Positions 19,373 to 21,000 of a stretch of 21,000 nt of DNA are shown here, piece by piece. The notes under the pieces were generated by a model. That model saw nothing but the letters and a program-made list of their open reading frames with translations, searched no databases and was not told where the DNA came from. Both the position numbers and the translations under genes were made by a program. This DNA is from a virus, in the IMG/VR virus record IMGVR_UViG_3300020465_000114, positions 1 through 21,000 of that record; one strand, given 5' to 3'. How positions within the stretch are numbered: the stretch's first letter is position 1; the number at the start of each line of letters is the position of its first letter.

Positions 19373-20944
19373 ATGGCTGCGATAATTACTGATCAACTTC
19401 GTATTGTGAATGCTACTAATTTTGTGGCTGGGGTTCAATCCAGTGCAAATTCGTATTATTGTTTTATCGGAGTACCTAATCCTGCAGATTATGTTTCTAC
19501 TTGGGATTCAGATCCTCCTGCACCTAAAGATAGCTTTAGTCAACAGGATGATTATTATGATACCATGTTGGCAGTTAAAAGAATTAACTCAGCCGATATA
19601 AGTCAAGTTGTTAGAAAACTTAAGTGGCAATCTGGTGTTACTTATGATATGTGGAGAAATGATATCACTAGAGATAATCCATCTCAACCTTCTGGTGCTT
19701 TTGATATCTATTCAGCAAATTATTATGTAATTAATGATGATTATAGAGTATATGAGTGTCTGTTTAATAATGCTAGTCCTGAAAATAATAACCAAGGTGG
19801 TCCATCATTAGATCAACCTACTTTTACAGATTTAGAACCTAGAGCTGCTGGAAGTAGTGGTGATGGATATATTTGGAAATATCTCTTTAGTATTAGACCA
19901 AGCCAAGCAATTAAGTTTGATTCTACAGATTATATTCCAGTTCCTGATGATTGGTATACTAGTGCTAGTTATGTCCCTATGAGGGAAAATGCAGATGCTA
20001 GTGGTCAAATTAAAATTTGCACAGTAACAAATCGTGGTGTTGGTTTAGGAACTGCTAATATCACTTATAACCAAGTTCCTATTCTTGGTGATGGTGAAGG
20101 TGCTAAGGCAACTATTGTTATTAACAATGATTCTAAAGTAGAATCTATTACTGTTGCTGATGGTGGTGCTGGTTATACCTATGCTAATGTTGATTTACCA
20201 GCAGGTGGAGTTCCAACTGGTACTACAACTCCAACATTTAATGTTATTATTCCTCCTCCAGGTGGATATGGAAAAGATATTTACTTAGAGTTGGGAGCAT
20301 TAAATGCTTTAGCATATGCTAGATTTGAAAATGATTCTGAAAACCCTGATTTTATTACAGGAAACCAATTTGCTAGAATAGGAGTTCTTAAGAACCCTCA
20401 AGCATATGGTTCTGAGCAAATGTTAATTTTAGATAAAGCAAGTTCTGCTTATGCTCTTAGATTAACTGGTACTGGTTACAGTTCTGCTGTTTTCACTCCT
20501 GACTCCTTTATTACTCAAACTGTTGGTGTTGGTTCTACTGCTGTAGGAAGAGTTATATCATATGATCAAATAACTGGGGTATTGAAGTATTGGCAAGATA
20601 GAACTACTGCTGGATTTACTTCTACTGGTTTGGCTGACCCTACTCCAATTTATGGTTTTAGGTCAAATAGATTCAATCATATGATTACTGCTCCAGGAGA
20701 GACTGGAGGTGGTAGTTATATAATTAATGGTGGAAGTGTATCTTTGGGAATTAATACTGATTTCCAAGGTGTTTCGACAGTAATAAATAATAGAACATAT
20801 TATCTTGGGCAAAATTTCAGCAGCGGTGTAGCTCAACCAGAGATTAAAAAATATTCTGGTGAAGTAGTATATGTTGATAACAGACCATCTATTACTAGAT
20901 CAAAGTCCCAAAAAGAAGACGTAAAAATTATCTTGCAATTCTAA
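19373..20944 (+). CDS. gp8: Baseplate wedge subunit gp8, enlarged (523 aa)
   Basis: gp8 is a wedge protein that in T4 binds gp7 at the baseplate periphery. Both ends match T4 gp8 as I recall it. YRVYECLFNN (about residue 124) and GDGYIWKYLFSI (about 163) correspond to T4 YRCLDV and GDGYVWEYLFEI. GNQFARIGVLKNP corresponds to KGFRQISIITNP. The end YSGEVVYVDNRPSITRS, then EDVKIILQF, matches T4 HSGEMIYMENRP and INILFTF. T4 gp8 has 334 aa; the extra 190 or so lie in two blocks. One (about 222-300) contains a GxGY repeat (ESITVADGGAGYTYANVDL) like those in the giant neighbour. The other (about 350-490) lies between the NP and SGE motifs. The gene has its own late promoter. The next gene starts 6 bases after its stop. 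Confidence 0.88.
   Translation: MAAIITDQLRIVNATNFVAGVQSSANSYYCFIGVPNPADYVSTWDSDPPAPKDSFSQQDDYYDTMLAVKRINSADISQVVRKLKWQSGVTYDMWRNDITRDNPSQPSGAFDIYSANYYVINDDYRVYECLFNNASPENNNQGGPSLDQPTFTDLEPRAAGSSGDGYIWKYLFSIRPSQAIKFDSTDYIPVPDDWYTSASYVPMRENADASGQIKICTVTNRGVGLGTANITYNQVPILGDGEGAKATIVINNDSKVESITVADGGAGYTYANVDLPAGGVPTGTTTPTFNVIIPPPGGYGKDIYLELGALNALAYARFENDSENPDFITGNQFARIGVLKNPQAYGSEQMLILDKASSAYALRLTGTGYSSAVFTPDSFITQTVGVGSTAVGRVISYDQITGVLKYWQDRTTAGFTSTGLADPTPIYGFRSNRFNHMITAPGETGGGSYIINGGSVSLGINTDFQGVSTVINNRTYYLGQNFSSGVAQPEIKKYSGEVVYVDNRPSITRSKSQKEDVKIILQF
20781..20789 (+). promoter_or_regulatory. Possible internal late promoter within gp8
   Basis: The same nine bases, TAATAAATA, occur inside gp8, 161 bases before the next gene's ATG at 20951. 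It has the same core as the three promoters at gene starts, but it is further from its gene and it encodes protein. It could give the downstream gene extra late transcription, or be chance. Confidence 0.3.
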
Positions 20945-20950
20945 GAGATC

Positions 20951-21000
20951 ATGCCACAGGAAACCAATTTAAATGTAGCTCCCTACTTTGATGATTTTAC
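20951..21000 (+). CDS. N-terminus of a structural protein (partial)
   Basis: Sixteen codons are visible: MPQETNLNVAPYFDDF. I recall this start (MPQETNLN, then PYFDDF) from a large conserved cyanophage and marine T4-like virion protein with a DUF4815-type N-terminal region, encoded next to the wedge genes. AAGAGA, 4 bases upstream, may serve as a weak ribosome site. The gene begins 6 bases after the gp8 stop and is cut by the window edge, so the assignment rests on the first residues and the position alone. Confidence 0.6.
   Translation, partial: MPQETNLNVAPYFDDF

Noticed and set aside
19410-19601. + strand ORF of 63 aa inside gp8
   Set aside because: It overlaps the conserved N-terminus of gp8 in another frame. 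Its hydrophobic composition comes from frame shift of Asp/Ser/Tyr codons.

Overview
The window is a structural-gene segment of a marine T4-like myovirus. The most likely host group is cyanobacteria (Synechococcus or Prochlorococcus); a T4-like pelagiphage is the main alternative. The evidence is the DNA's AT-richness, all genes on the + strand with gaps of a few bases, and a run of recognisable baseplate wedge proteins in T4 order (gp25, gp6, gp7-like, gp8). Late-promoter-like TAATAAATA motifs sit just upstream of three of these genes, and there are small proteins of a type I recall from cyanomyoviruses. I saw no tRNA, rRNA, CRISPR array, insertion sequence, integrase or attachment site, and no credible minus-strand gene. 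No gene-free stretch exceeds 300 bases.

Bases 1-1912 are accessory and non-baseplate. They hold the possible 3' end of an upstream gene, a 54-aa signal-peptide or membrane-like protein, a textbook sigma70 promoter (TTGACA, 17 bases, TATAAT), a GT-A-like glycosyltransferase, and four small proteins (48, 29, 87 and 51 aa). The -35 box of the promoter lies inside the end of the 54-aa gene. The 29-aa protein is a single membrane helix. The 87-aa protein is rich in His and acidic residues and overlaps the 51-aa gene.

Bases 1913-21000 are the baseplate region. A late promoter precedes gp25 (GTG start), followed by gp6 and then one uninterrupted 12.7-kb gene for a 4,232-aa protein. Both ends of a conserved T4 gp7 C-terminal region can be recognised in this giant, but about 2,100-2,200 residues of repeat-rich sequence lie between them and about 1,700 more follow. 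A second late promoter drives a 723-aa fibre-like protein that ends in a cupredoxin domain with a full set of apparent type-1 copper ligands. A third drives gp8, enlarged to 523 aa by insertions, one of which carries the same GxGY repeat found in the giant. The window ends 16 codons into another structural gene.

Taken together, gp25, gp6, the gp7-like giant and gp8 should build the six baseplate wedges. The expansions in gp7 and gp8, and the fibre gene between them, suggest a baseplate periphery decorated with extra repeat, YHYH-like and cupredoxin modules. The most interesting signals are the split and expanded gp7, the copper-site domain on a virion protein, and the repeat module shared between wedge proteins.
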